Shown here in pieces: positions 1 to 8,309 of a DNA stretch of 64,000 nt. Origin of the DNA: Poriferisodalis sp965116715 (GTDB taxonomy: Bacteria > Actinomycetota > Acidimicrobiia > Acidimicrobiales > Poriferisodalaceae); NCBI GenBank assembly GCA_965116715.1, contig OZ220724.1, positions 2,604,001 to 2,668,000 of the forward strand. Reading direction: 5' to 3'. The position numbers and the translations under genes were made by a program. Position 1 is the first letter of the stretch; each line of letters begins with the position of its first letter. The notes beneath the pieces are model-generated. The model saw only the letters and a list, made by a program, of their open reading frames with translations, had not been told where the DNA came from and did not search any database.

Positions 1-252
1 CTCAACTCGCACGAATCCGTCTGGTCGTACAGCACGGCCGTCGCTCGTCGTATGCGTGACTTCTGTGTAGACCTCGATGGAGGCTCGCGCATCGCGGGTC
101 GCCCCAAGGGGTGTGAGGAGCGCCCTTGAGAACGGCCGCACAATCGATAGCACCGCCAGCAAAGCAGAGACGGCCCGAGTCTCGGCCTCTTGGGGTCCTG
201 CGCTGCCGGCAATCGGAATCAGGCGTGCGGTCTCTGCTTCGAACTCCACCAT
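1..252 (-). CDS. Partial gene, possible restriction-endonuclease-like protein (N-terminal 84 residues)
   Basis: Reading the minus strand from ATG at 252 gives 84 open codons that run off the left edge of the window. A purine-rich GGGAGGG directly abuts this ATG; the next codon, GTG, is an alternative start. The visible part has an acidic N-terminus (MVEFEAETARL), a leucine-rich helix and then SIEVYTEV followed by RAVRPDGFVRVE. The pattern of a strand, then RPDGhhRV at the start of a core resembles the N-terminal part of PD-(D/E)XK-like nucleases in actinobacterial defence islands, in which an EVK motif would follow beyond the window. That assignment comes from memory of the family and is weak. 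The gene is divergent from the XRE regulator at 421 and shares the palindromic region between them. Confidence 0.55.
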   Translation of the reverse strand, partial: MVEFEAETARLIPIAGSAGPQEAETRAVSALLAVLSIVRPFSRALLTPLGATRDARASIEVYTEVTHTTSDGRAVRPDGFVRVE

Positions 253-363
253 CCCTCCCAGTCAGGCGTGAACGACGCGCACCGTAGTGCACCCTGAATC
301 GGGAGTTCGCAGAGCGTGTGTGGCACCCGAACGGGTGCTGGGCGCTGCGGTGCCGGAACATCG

Positions 364-390
364 ACAGATGTCAGATATTCTGACATCTGT
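364..390. promoter_or_regulatory. Perfect 27-bp palindrome, probable operator
   Basis: Two perfect 12-bp inverted arms (ACAGATGTCAGA and TCTGACATCTGT) flank a 3-base TAT centre. A further half-site-like TGTC...GACA pair lies at about 389-405. It sits between the divergent genes at 252 (minus) and 421 (plus), 30 bases upstream of the XRE gene, so autoregulation by that protein is the simplest reading. No convincing -35/-10 pair was found beside it. Confidence 0.7.
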
Positions 391-420
391 GTCATATCAG
401 ACGACATCGACACGGCTGAC

Positions 421-804
421 ATGGGCATGAGCGCTGAGGTGCCTGATGCAGACGCCGACGAGGAGCTGGCGCTTGCGCGACGTTTGAGGTTTGCGCGCGA
501 GTACATCGGCCTGCTGCAGGAGGATGTCGCGACTGCGCTCGACATTCCCCGCGCCAGTGTGTCGGCCATCGAGTCGGGGAAGCGTCGAGTGTCATCACTT
601 GAGCTCAGGCGGTTGGGCCGTCTGTACCGGCGACCCGTGGCATGGCTGCTTGAGGAGGAGGGCGCCGAGTTCGAAGTGGATGCGCCCCTCGCTCGGGTGA
701 CCGAGGCGCTGTCGGATCACGACAAGCAACAGGTGCTGCGCTTCGCCGAGTTCCTTGCCGGGGCGGGACGGCCCGGGTCCAATCGAGCCGAGTGGACGAG
801 CTGA
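421..804 (+). CDS. XRE-family helix-turn-helix regulator
   Basis: 127 residues with a classic Cro/CI helix-turn-helix at about residues 20-75: RLRFAREYIGLLQEDVA, then IPRASVSAIESGKRRVS as the recognition-helix region. A short C-terminal helical part (ALSDHDKQQVLRFAEFLAGA) follows. The open frame extends to 316, but that would read through the palindrome at 364-390, so ATG 421 (or 427) is preferred although no clear ribosome binding site precedes either. XRE proteins of this form usually pair with an ImmA/IrrE peptidase or a toxin; none follows here, since the next genes are on the opposite strand. It probably represses itself and the divergent partial gene at 1-252. Confidence 0.8.
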   Translation: MGMSAEVPDADADEELALARRLRFAREYIGLLQEDVATALDIPRASVSAIESGKRRVSSLELRRLGRLYRRPVAWLLEEEGAEFEVDAPLARVTEALSDHDKQQVLRFAEFLAGAGRPGSNRAEWTS

Positions 805-828
805 TCCACGCCCCGGCCCGAAGGCGGC

Positions 829-1263
829 TCAGGAGTGCATCTCGAAGCGGCCGTCGCACATGGTGAAGCACAGCCGTGACAGCACGTCCATGCCGAGCAC
901 GATGTCGCAGTCGCTGATACGGCGACCCAGCCCAATTGCGATGACGGCGTGGGGTGTGCCGTATGAGTAGCCGTCGCCCCATGCGCTGGCTCCACTGGGC
1001 GTATTGACAGGCAGGGCGATGTCGAGGTCGAAGGTATCCGTCTGCACCTGGCCGATGGGCGTGTTGACGGACTCGATGCCGCTCGCCGTGACCCCGAGCC
1101 GATTGATCACATCGCGGGTTGCCGCTGAGGTCGTTGCGCCCGTGTCGACGAGCGCTCGGTACCGGGCTGGAGCTTGTCGGCTCGTCGGAGCGCTGACTTC
1201 CACATAGAACCGCACATAGCGGCCGTGCTCGATGTCGGTCTCGAATGTTGTCACCCGCGTCAA
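829..1263 (-). CDS. Retropepsin-like aspartic protease
   Basis: 144 residues. The active-site loop ALVDTGATTSAATRD (catalytic Asp at about residue 40) and the later hydrophobic DIVLGMDVLSR (about 118-129) are the two hallmarks of the clan AA, retropepsin-like fold. As in retropepsins, one such domain would need to dimerise to build the site. The ATG overlaps the stop of the upstream DUF5678-like gene by ATGA, so the two are translationally coupled. The pair is a recurrent bacterial two-gene unit whose biological role is not established as far as I know; in the present setting it could be an accessory protease of the defence island. There is no signal peptide, so a cytoplasmic protein is expected. 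Confidence 0.8.
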   Translation of the reverse strand: MTRVTTFETDIEHGRYVRFYVEVSAPTSRQAPARYRALVDTGATTSAATRDVINRLGVTASGIESVNTPIGQVQTDTFDLDIALPVNTPSGASAWGDGYSYGTPHAVIAIGLGRRISDCDIVLGMDVLSRLCFTMCDGRFEMHS

Positions 1264-1499
1264 GCCAGAGCGGCGGCCATGGTGCCCAGCTCGATCGGCT
1301 CAGAGCGGATCTCCTGGGTGGTGAAGTTGCCGATTCCGCAGCGTGCGTTGCCGGCAGTTCGGGCCTCGCGAACGCTCGCATAGGTTCCGACGAGCTGGCC
1401 GTCGTGCAGCACCGCGAACTTGCCGAGATGGCTTGCTTCGAGTTCCGCGCGCATGGCTTCGAAGGCTGCGTAGTTCTTCAGCACGTCGGCTCGTTCCAT
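1260..1499 (-). CDS. Small DUF5678-like protein paired with the aspartic protease
   Basis: 79 residues from ATG 1499. The core reads GKFAVLHDGQLVGTYASVREA, the 'keep this value, hand it on' type of short beta-hairpin and helix seen in DUF5678 proteins, ending in a strand FTTQEIRSEPIEL. DUF5678 genes commonly sit directly upstream of a retropepsin-like protease, as here, and the stop codon overlaps the protease start (ATGA). The open frame could begin at 1607, but the extra residues are low-complexity and do not match the family. Function is unknown; it may be a partner or substrate-presenting subunit of the protease. Confidence 0.65.
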   Translation of the reverse strand: MERADVLKNYAAFEAMRAELEASHLGKFAVLHDGQLVGTYASVREARTAGNARCGIGNFTTQEIRSEPIELGTMAAALA

Positions 1500-1686
1500 G
1501 GTGGCCTCCGAAGCTGCGGCGATGAATTGCACGATAGCGACGCCGGGGCCTCCGCTTCGAGATAGTTCGGTTGGGGATCCAGGGTTCGGCTCGGAGGCCG
1601 AGCCCAACCGCGGCGACCATGGTTGATTCCTAGAGACCTTGGTGTGCGGCCATGCTGCGGGAGCCAGCCGAGTGTCTGCGTCGGAT

Positions 1687-2301
1687 TCAGTAGATGTACG
1701 CGAAGCCGAGCTTGTCGCAGAGGTAGCCGTAGTTCTCGCGTAGGTGCCGGGCGGGGGCGCCGATCTGGCGGTATCGGCTCAGCGCCTCCAGCAGCAGGAT
1801 CTCGAACGCGGCCCAGTTGAGGTCGCTGTGGACATCGCGGCGGTAGCCGATGACGGCACGGGCCCCGGTGTTCTCCTGGAACGCCGTCAGCCGTGACTCG
1901 CCGACCCGCATGACCGAGCACGAGCCGAAGTGGATGATGCGGCCTTGCGCCCGGCCGTCGATGCGGGCTTCGAGGTCTTCGAGCGAGACGTAGCGCTTGC
2001 CGCCGAGCCAGAGGCTGCCGGGCCCGCCATGAAAGCCGAAGTAGCCGACCTGGTAGCCGGCGTAGCGCTCCTGGAGCCACTTGTCGAGGTAGTGCTCCAG
2101 TTCGGGCACGGTGGCGACGTTGCGGCGGATGCACTTGAGCTCGCCGATGACTTGGAGGGTGCGGAGCATCGGTTCGATGCTCCACGGGTCACGCAGGTCA
2201 GATTCCCAGTCCCCTTCGAAGGCGAACACGCCCGCAGCGATCGGTTCGGTAGAGGGATCGCGTCCGACTGCGGCGGTGGTCGTGCTTGATTTCTTGGCCA
2301 T
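1687..2301 (-). CDS. Caspase/CHAT-like protein (probable DUF6642)
   Basis: 204 residues from ATG 2301. Two segments stand out: YFGFHGGPG (His at about residue 91) and RIIHFGSCSVM (Cys at about 128). A His-Gly after one hydrophobic strand and a Gly-Ser-Cys after the next, about 37 residues apart, is the arrangement of the catalytic dyad in caspase, metacaspase and CHAT peptidases. The N-terminal FEGDWESDLRD and the ARIDGRAQGRIIHFGSC region recall the family I know as DUF6642. The family name is from memory; the His-Cys dyad is visible. It is divergent from the DUF6361-PLD-helicase operon, with 179 bases between starts, and could be a suicide effector or an independent unit. Confidence 0.65.
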   Translation of the reverse strand: MAKKSSTTTAAVGRDPSTEPIAAGVFAFEGDWESDLRDPWSIEPMLRTLQVIGELKCIRRNVATVPELEHYLDKWLQERYAGYQVGYFGFHGGPGSLWLGGKRYVSLEDLEARIDGRAQGRIIHFGSCSVMRVGESRLTAFQENTGARAVIGYRRDVHSDLNWAAFEILLLEALSRYRQIGAPARHLRENYGYLCDKLGFAYIY

Positions 2302-2480
2302 GGTGCTCTCCGGTTTTCTGCCTTGCGAGGCGGCGGCGAGGCTACGGAAGCTCCGAGAAGGCAACAGATCGAGCGCTGACTGGCCTGTGCTGGCCTGTTG
2401 GTTCAGGTCGGGTAGCGGTGACTTGGGGCAGAATTCGGGCTCGCGAAGTGGGCCGGCGATTGGGTCTCGGGAGTCGTTCT

Positions 2481-3719
2481 TTGGCGATAGCGACTGACTA
2501 CGTTCCCGAGTCTTCGCTGGGGTGGCTGGACTTTGACAGTGCGGCGAGCCAGCGGGTCGGCGAACTGCTGCGAGCGCTTGACGAGCCGGGCACGCTCGAC
2601 GTTCTGGGTCTAGGCACGGTGCGCGATGCGTTCTCGGGGATGCTCAATCCCGGTACCTCGACGATTCAGACCAGGCTCCGCTACTTCATGTTCGTGCCAT
2701 GGATCTGCGCTGGGCTTGAGGCCCAACGGGTGGCGCCAGCCGACTTCGCGCGCAGGTTGCGTGACGACGAGGCACGGCTGATCGATTGTCTCCGTCACCT
2801 TGGGCACAACCAAGGCGTCATCGGCTTCACCGCCGGCCGGAATTTGAAGCGCATGCCGAGCGACGCCTACTGGGGCGGCCTGTGGACGTGGGGCCTGCGG
2901 CGCATGGACCTCAGCATCTCCGAGTACGGCCAGCGCGCCGCTGCTATCGGGAGGCATCAGCCGGATCGTGACGACGACGACAACGCCACGACGCGGGCCG
3001 TCTCGATGTGGGCGCAACTCCCGCCACCTCCAGACGATTTCCTGCAGGCGGACATCGCCTTCGAACTGACTCTCGAAGAGGCACAGGTGCTGGTGGATCA
3101 CATCCGGCGCCGCCACGCGGGCACGCTGCTGGCGGTGCTGTGCGCGACGCCGCAAGCGGCAGAAGACGTCGACTACCCGTGGGAGTTGCCTGCTGACAAC
3201 ATGCCGGGTCAGCTCGTCGAGATCCTCCGCCATGCTCAGAACTTCTCCGAGCTGACCGCCGGTCCGCAGCATCTCTACAACGTGCTGGTGGCACGACAGG
3301 CCCGAGAAGAGCTGGCCTGGGACACGGACGAGCTCGAGACGAACGAGCTCGCACGCCTCGAAGATTGGAGTGACCGGATCGCTGCACGGATCGACGACGT
3401 CCGTGCGTGGGCCGCCGACCTGCCCGCATTCTGGGCCCTGTTGCACGACTACGGCGTCAACCTCGGTGTCCAGGAATTCGTGAACGCCATGGTCGGGCGA
3501 ATTGCCGACGACCCCGAGGGATTCGCCGAAGATTCAGCGGTCCACCGCAGAATCCGCGACCGCGAGCTCCGCCTGAAGTCGAAACGGGCCCGACTGGCGC
3601 ACCGCTCTGCGCTGGAGAACTGGAACGGACTCGGTGTCGGCGGGCAGTTCGACTATCGCTGGGGCATCACGCAGAGCTACATGCGTGACATCGCTGCGGC
3701 GCTGGCGGCACACACCTGA
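2481..3719 (+). CDS. DUF6361-family protein, first gene of a PLD-helicase operon
   Basis: About 412 residues. The conserved start of the family, SLGWLDFDSAASQRV, then LGLGTVRDAFSGMLNPGTSTIQTRLRYFMFVPW, is clear, followed by long helical regions and a basic C-terminal part (RLKSKRARLAHRS). No ATG or GTG lies close upstream of this motif; TTG 2481, seven bases after a GGGAG, is the most likely start, and the upstream open stretch to 2286 has no family similarity. Function of DUF6361 is unknown to me. It is followed by a phospholipase D-like gene 58 bases later and a helicase, so it is probably a subunit of a nucleic-acid-targeting complex. Confidence 0.75.
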   Translation: MAIATDYVPESSLGWLDFDSAASQRVGELLRALDEPGTLDVLGLGTVRDAFSGMLNPGTSTIQTRLRYFMFVPWICAGLEAQRVAPADFARRLRDDEARLIDCLRHLGHNQGVIGFTAGRNLKRMPSDAYWGGLWTWGLRRMDLSISEYGQRAAAIGRHQPDRDDDDNATTRAVSMWAQLPPPPDDFLQADIAFELTLEEAQVLVDHIRRRHAGTLLAVLCATPQAAEDVDYPWELPADNMPGQLVEILRHAQNFSELTAGPQHLYNVLVARQAREELAWDTDELETNELARLEDWSDRIAARIDDVRAWAADLPAFWALLHDYGVNLGVQEFVNAMVGRIADDPEGFAEDSAVHRRIRDRELRLKSKRARLAHRSALENWNGLGVGGQFDYRWGITQSYMRDIAAALAAHT

Positions 3720-3777
3720 TGCGCCAACCCATCGACCCGCCAACACCCGCTGTCGCGCCGCCGACGCCACGCGCCTG

Positions 3778-5640
3778 ATGCTCCAGCCCACGAACCGCCT
3801 GACGCTCATCGGCGCGATGCGTCCTCCAGCGGGGTTCCGCATCGAGTCGGCGATGGCCGTCACCTACACGCTCGATCTTCGGGCACTGCTGGCTGCGCCG
3901 GCGGCGTTTGCGCTCACCGGGCCGGACGGCATGCTCGCCGACGACGAGCAATTGGAGCCCGTCGAGCTGCTGCACGCCCTCCGCTCCCATGCCAGCAAGA
4001 TCACCGTGTTCAACCAGGCCGGCTACACCGCTGTGCCGCCGTCCCGGCGGGTCTTCGCATTCCTCGAAGGAGCAGTGATTCCGGTCGATGCACCACGCGG
4101 CGGGATCGTGCATCCCAAAGTGTGGGTGTTGCGCTACGAGGCCTGCGAGGACGTGCCCAACGGCCAAGTCCGCCAGCAGCGCCTGCGCGTGCTGGTGGCC
4201 AGCCGCAATCTCACGTTCGACCCGAGCTGGGATGCCGTGCTCCGGCTCGATGAGACCCCGGGTGCAAGCGGCGCCCGGCTTGAGCCTGTCGGGGAGCTGT
4301 TCGAAGGCCTGCTCGAAGCAGCGGTCCACGACGTCGCCGAGGTCCACCGGCGACGCGTCCAATCTCTCACCGCAGCGCTGCAGACAGCCACGTTCGCTCT
4401 GCCGGACGGCGTGGAGGACCTGCGGGTCCACGTGTTCGGTCTCGACGGCCGGCATTCGTCGCCGACAGGTTCGCCTTTCCCAGCCGACGCCGACCGATCA
4501 CTGGTCATCTCCCCGTTCGTGAGCGATGGGTTCTTCTCCTCCGTGCATCCGCACCCCATCACCGAACTCGTGAGCTTGGAGGCATGGCTCGATTCCCTGA
4601 AGCCAACCGCTCTCGCCAACGTGGGCACGACGTACACGTTCGACGACGGCAGCCCGATCGAGTTCGCCGCCCCAGAAGATCAGACGTCGCCACAGGATCC
4701 GGGCCAGCCGCTCGCAGGACTGCACGCCAAGGTCTTCGCATTCGAGACCGGCGACCGGGCGCGCCTATTCGTGGGTTCAGCGAATGCGACCCGGTCGGCC
4801 TTCCATACCAGCATCGAGATCCTCGTGGAGCTGATGGGACCCGCCGCGACGCTTGGCATCGACAAGCTGTGCGGCGGCACCGAAGATGAGCCCGGCCTGC
4901 GTGACTGGTTCATCTCGTACACCCGCCCCAAGAACGGGCCTGTCCCGCTGCCCGACACCTCGGTACTGGATAGTGCGCGCGTCGCCATCGGTCGGCTGCA
5001 GATCGAGGGGCTCGTGGAGGAGAGCGGAACCGAGTGGGCGGTCACGTACCGCACGAGCGCACCGTTGCCGAGCGTGGATAACACAGTTATCCACTGCTGG
5101 CCGCTCTCGTCGGCGGGGAATCGGCGCCAAGTGACTGCGGGCAGCCCTCTGGACGAGCGGTTCGAGACGAGCCTCGAAGCCATGAGCGGCTTTCTTGCCT
5201 TTGAACTCGCTCAAGACGACGGCGCGACGACCGAGTTCGTGGTGCCCGTCCCGCTGCGCGGCGTGCCTGAGCATCGGGAACGGTTCCTGCTGCGCTCCCT
5301 GATCGGCAACGCGGAACGCTTCTTCCGCTATCTGCTGGCGCTGCTCGATGAGGACCCGAGCCAGCTAGAGCTGCTGGACGCGGTCGAGCGGGCCAGCGCC
5401 GAGCCCTGGGACGACAGTTCCGGCATCGCCGCGCTTCCGGTGCTGGAGAAGCTGCTGCGGACCATGCGCAAAGACCCCGCGAAGCTGGCGGGGCTCCACC
5501 CGCTCGTGTCGGATCTCGCTGCCGACGACGCGCTGCCGGCGGGCTTCGCCGAACTCTGGAAGGCCATCTTCGACGTGGCGATGGCAGGGCCCGCCCCGAG
5601 TGCCACCGCGGCGGCACCAGAAGCAGCACCAGCCCGATGA
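3778..5640 (+). CDS. Phospholipase D-family nuclease-like protein
   Basis: 620 residues from ATG 3778; LQPTNRLTLIGAMRPPAGF at the N-terminus fits the family start better than the longer frame from 3634. Two HKD half-sites are visible: VHPKVWVLRY at about 112 with ASRNLTF some 30 residues later, and LHAKVFAFE at about 316 with FVGSANATRSAF at about 333. Each has the H-x-K and downstream Asn expected of a PLD active site, so phosphodiesterase (nuclease) activity is plausible. The C-terminal third is helical and unrecognised. The stop overlaps the helicase start (ATGA), so the two are co-translated. PLD nucleases paired with helicases are a common anti-phage arrangement. Confidence 0.85.
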   Translation: MLQPTNRLTLIGAMRPPAGFRIESAMAVTYTLDLRALLAAPAAFALTGPDGMLADDEQLEPVELLHALRSHASKITVFNQAGYTAVPPSRRVFAFLEGAVIPVDAPRGGIVHPKVWVLRYEACEDVPNGQVRQQRLRVLVASRNLTFDPSWDAVLRLDETPGASGARLEPVGELFEGLLEAAVHDVAEVHRRRVQSLTAALQTATFALPDGVEDLRVHVFGLDGRHSSPTGSPFPADADRSLVISPFVSDGFFSSVHPHPITELVSLEAWLDSLKPTALANVGTTYTFDDGSPIEFAAPEDQTSPQDPGQPLAGLHAKVFAFETGDRARLFVGSANATRSAFHTSIEILVELMGPAATLGIDKLCGGTEDEPGLRDWFISYTRPKNGPVPLPDTSVLDSARVAIGRLQIEGLVEESGTEWAVTYRTSAPLPSVDNTVIHCWPLSSAGNRRQVTAGSPLDERFETSLEAMSGFLAFELAQDDGATTEFVVPVPLRGVPEHRERFLLRSLIGNAERFFRYLLALLDEDPSQLELLDAVERASAEPWDDSSGIAALPVLEKLLRTMRKDPAKLAGLHPLVSDLAADDALPAGFAELWKAIFDVAMAGPAPSATAAAPEAAPAR

Positions 5641-8309
5641 CGCAGGGGCACGTCGACGTCGAAGCCGTCCTCGGCGACCTGAAGGACTTCCAACAGCGGA
5701 CCGCTCGCTGGACCTTCCAGCGGATGTTCGACGAGCACGACCCGGCCTACCGGTTCCTGGTCGCCGACGAAGTCGGCCTCGGCAAGACCCACATTGCCAA
5801 GGGCGTGATCGCACAGGTCATCGACCATCTCGGCAAGATCGGCGACACCCGCCACGACATCGTCTACGTCTGCTCGAACGCGGCCATCGCCCGCCAGAAC
5901 CTTCGCAAGCTCGTCCCCAAAGGCATCGAACCGCTCGAAGATGTCGGTCGGCTCGCCATGCTGCCGCTCACTGCCTTGAACGAGGGCCACGGCACGCAGC
6001 CGGGCATCAATCTCATCGCCATCACACCTGGGACGTCGCTGAAGTTCGGTCGCAGCACCGGCCAGTTCAAAGAGCGCTGCCTGGCGTACACCTTCCTGCG
6101 GGCGCTGTGGGGCGCCGACGTCATGACCGGACCGGCTCGGAGGATCTTCTGGGAGGGCGTCACCGCCGGCGACCCCGATGGACGCTTGCGCTCATGGGAG
6201 CGTTGGTACCGGCCGAAGATCACCAGTTCACGCAAGGCATTCGCCGAAGAACTGGCGGAAGCCGAGAAGTCACGCCGCCGCCACGGCCAACCGACGCTCC
6301 GCGGGCTCTTCGACCGGCTCGTCGACGGCTTGAAGTGGAAGCGAACGTTTCCCGGCGACCTGTGGGATGACCGCAGCGTGCTGATCGGCGAGGTCCGGCG
6401 CATCCTGGCGATCGTCGGCATCGCGGCACTCGAGCCCGACCTCGTCGTGCTGGATGAGTTCCAGCGGTTCAAGGACTTGCTGCGTCCCGACCCGGACAAC
6501 TTCGCCGCCGAGCTGGCGCACCGCTTGTTCGACTACAAGGACAGCGTCACCGGTCGCCTCACACGAACGCTGCTGCTGTCGGCCACCCCGTACCGCATGT
6601 ACACGACGGCCGACGAGATCGACAGCGACCACTACGCGGACTTCCTCGACACGTGCACGTTCCTGTTCCAGGACGAAGCGCGAGTCGACCGGCTGAGGCA
6701 GCGCTTCGCCAGTCTCCGCTCCGCGCTCACCTCTGCGGAGTCGCTGCCGAATGCCGAGGCGATCTGTGCCGACATCAGCACAGACCTCTGCCGGGTGATG
6801 TCACGGATGGAACGCCTCGCAGCCACGCCGAGCCGTGACGGGATGCTCGCCGAGCACGAGGCTCAGGTGACGGTCGCCCCCGACGACCTCCGGGCCTACC
6901 TGCGAATCGGCGACCTTGCGGAAACGGTCGAGCATCACGAGCCCACCGAGTACTGGAAATCGGGCCCGTATCTCGTCAACTTCATGGAGCGGTACAAGCT
7001 GAAGGAAGCTGTCAGGCAGGCTGCAGCCGACGGCCGGCTCGCCGACGAAGGGCGGCTCGACCCTGGTCCCGGCCTGCTGAGCTGGGAAGACGTCGAGGCG
7101 TACCAGCGCATCGACCCTCAGAACGGTCGCCTTCGCTGGCTGCTCGAGGACTTGGAGCGGCATCGGGCGTTCGAGCTGCTGTGGGTGCCGCCGTCGCTCC
7201 GCTACTACGACACCGGTTCGGTGTACGAATCGCCGGAGGCGGCTGGCTTCACGAAACGGCTGATCTTCTCGGGCTGGGCGGTAGTGCCGAAGGTCGTCTC
7301 GTCATTGGTCAGCTTGGAGGCCGAGCGGCACGCCTTCGCCGGCCGCAACCACAACTACACCGCCGAGTACCACCAGCGGGGAGGCTCGCGCCTCGACTTC
7401 CGCACCAGTGAACGTGCGGCGCGCATCGCCCGGGCAGGGGAGGCAAGAGGCACCCGGCGGGCCGCCACCATGACGGCGTTCCTGCTTGTGTGGCCCAGCC
7501 CGAGCCTCGCTGAACTGGGTGATCCGCGCCGGTTGGCCCGAGGCGGCGGACGCGATGTCTCGGCGGTGCTGGCCGAGGTGGAAGCGCAGGTCGCAGATGC
7601 CATCGTGCCGCTCATCCGGTCGGCGCCTGCAGATGGCGTCGTCGATCGGCGCTGGTACTGGGCTGCGCCCCTGTTCCTCGACCGCGAGCGGCACCGTTCG
7701 GCCACAGACCTGTTGTTGGCTTCCAACGGCGCCCAGTATTGGGAGGGCGACAACGTCGGCCAGGTGTTCGTCGCGCATCTCGCCGAGGCTCGCGAGATGG
7801 TCAGCTACGGGCACACCGCTCTCGGTCGCCCGCCCGACGATCTCGCAGAGGTGCTCGCCGAGGTTGCGATCGGCGGACCGGCGCAGTGCGCCTTGCGGGC
7901 GGTCAGCTCTGCAGTCGGCCTCCCCATTTCGCACGAATGGACGGTCTCGAACGCCGCGTGGATTGCCGAGGCGTTCCGGCGCTTCTTCAACGCACCCGAG
8001 ATCACTGGCGTCGTCGTGCGTGGGAGGCCTGATGACTCCGATGGCGAGGTCGGCGTCGAGCGGTACTGGCGCGATGTGGTGCGACATGCGATCGACGGCA
8101 ACCTCCAGGCCGTGCTCGACGAGCACTGCCACGTGCTGCGCGACTGGCTCGGCCATCTGAACCTGACCGACGACGAGCAACGCACTGCCGCAGCCGACGA
8201 CATCGGTTACAAGGTCGAGGAGGCGCTGAGCCTTCGCACTACGTCGTTCCGTGTCGACATTCCCAAACAGGCGGCAAACGGCCAAGAGTTCGCATTAGCA
8301 GGCTGTTGA
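5637..8309 (+). pseudogene. SNF2/DEAD-like helicase, 5' part, truncated by an IS5-type insertion
   Basis: The first 886 codons of a helicase. Motif I is FLVADEVGLGKTH (about residue 43), motif II is LVVLDEFQRF (about 272, DEFQ rather than DEAH) and motif III LLLSATPYRMY (about 315), as in SNF2-like superfamily 2 enzymes. The insertion at 8299 stops the frame at 8309 after 12 codons of element sequence. Removing 8299-9581 and one copy of the TTAG repeat joins codon 888 as GAG and restores one continuous frame to 10241, about 1,105 residues. The missing piece carries motifs V and VI (fragment at 9582), so this part alone should not be a working motor. It is coupled to the PLD gene upstream by ATGA. 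Confidence 0.85.
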
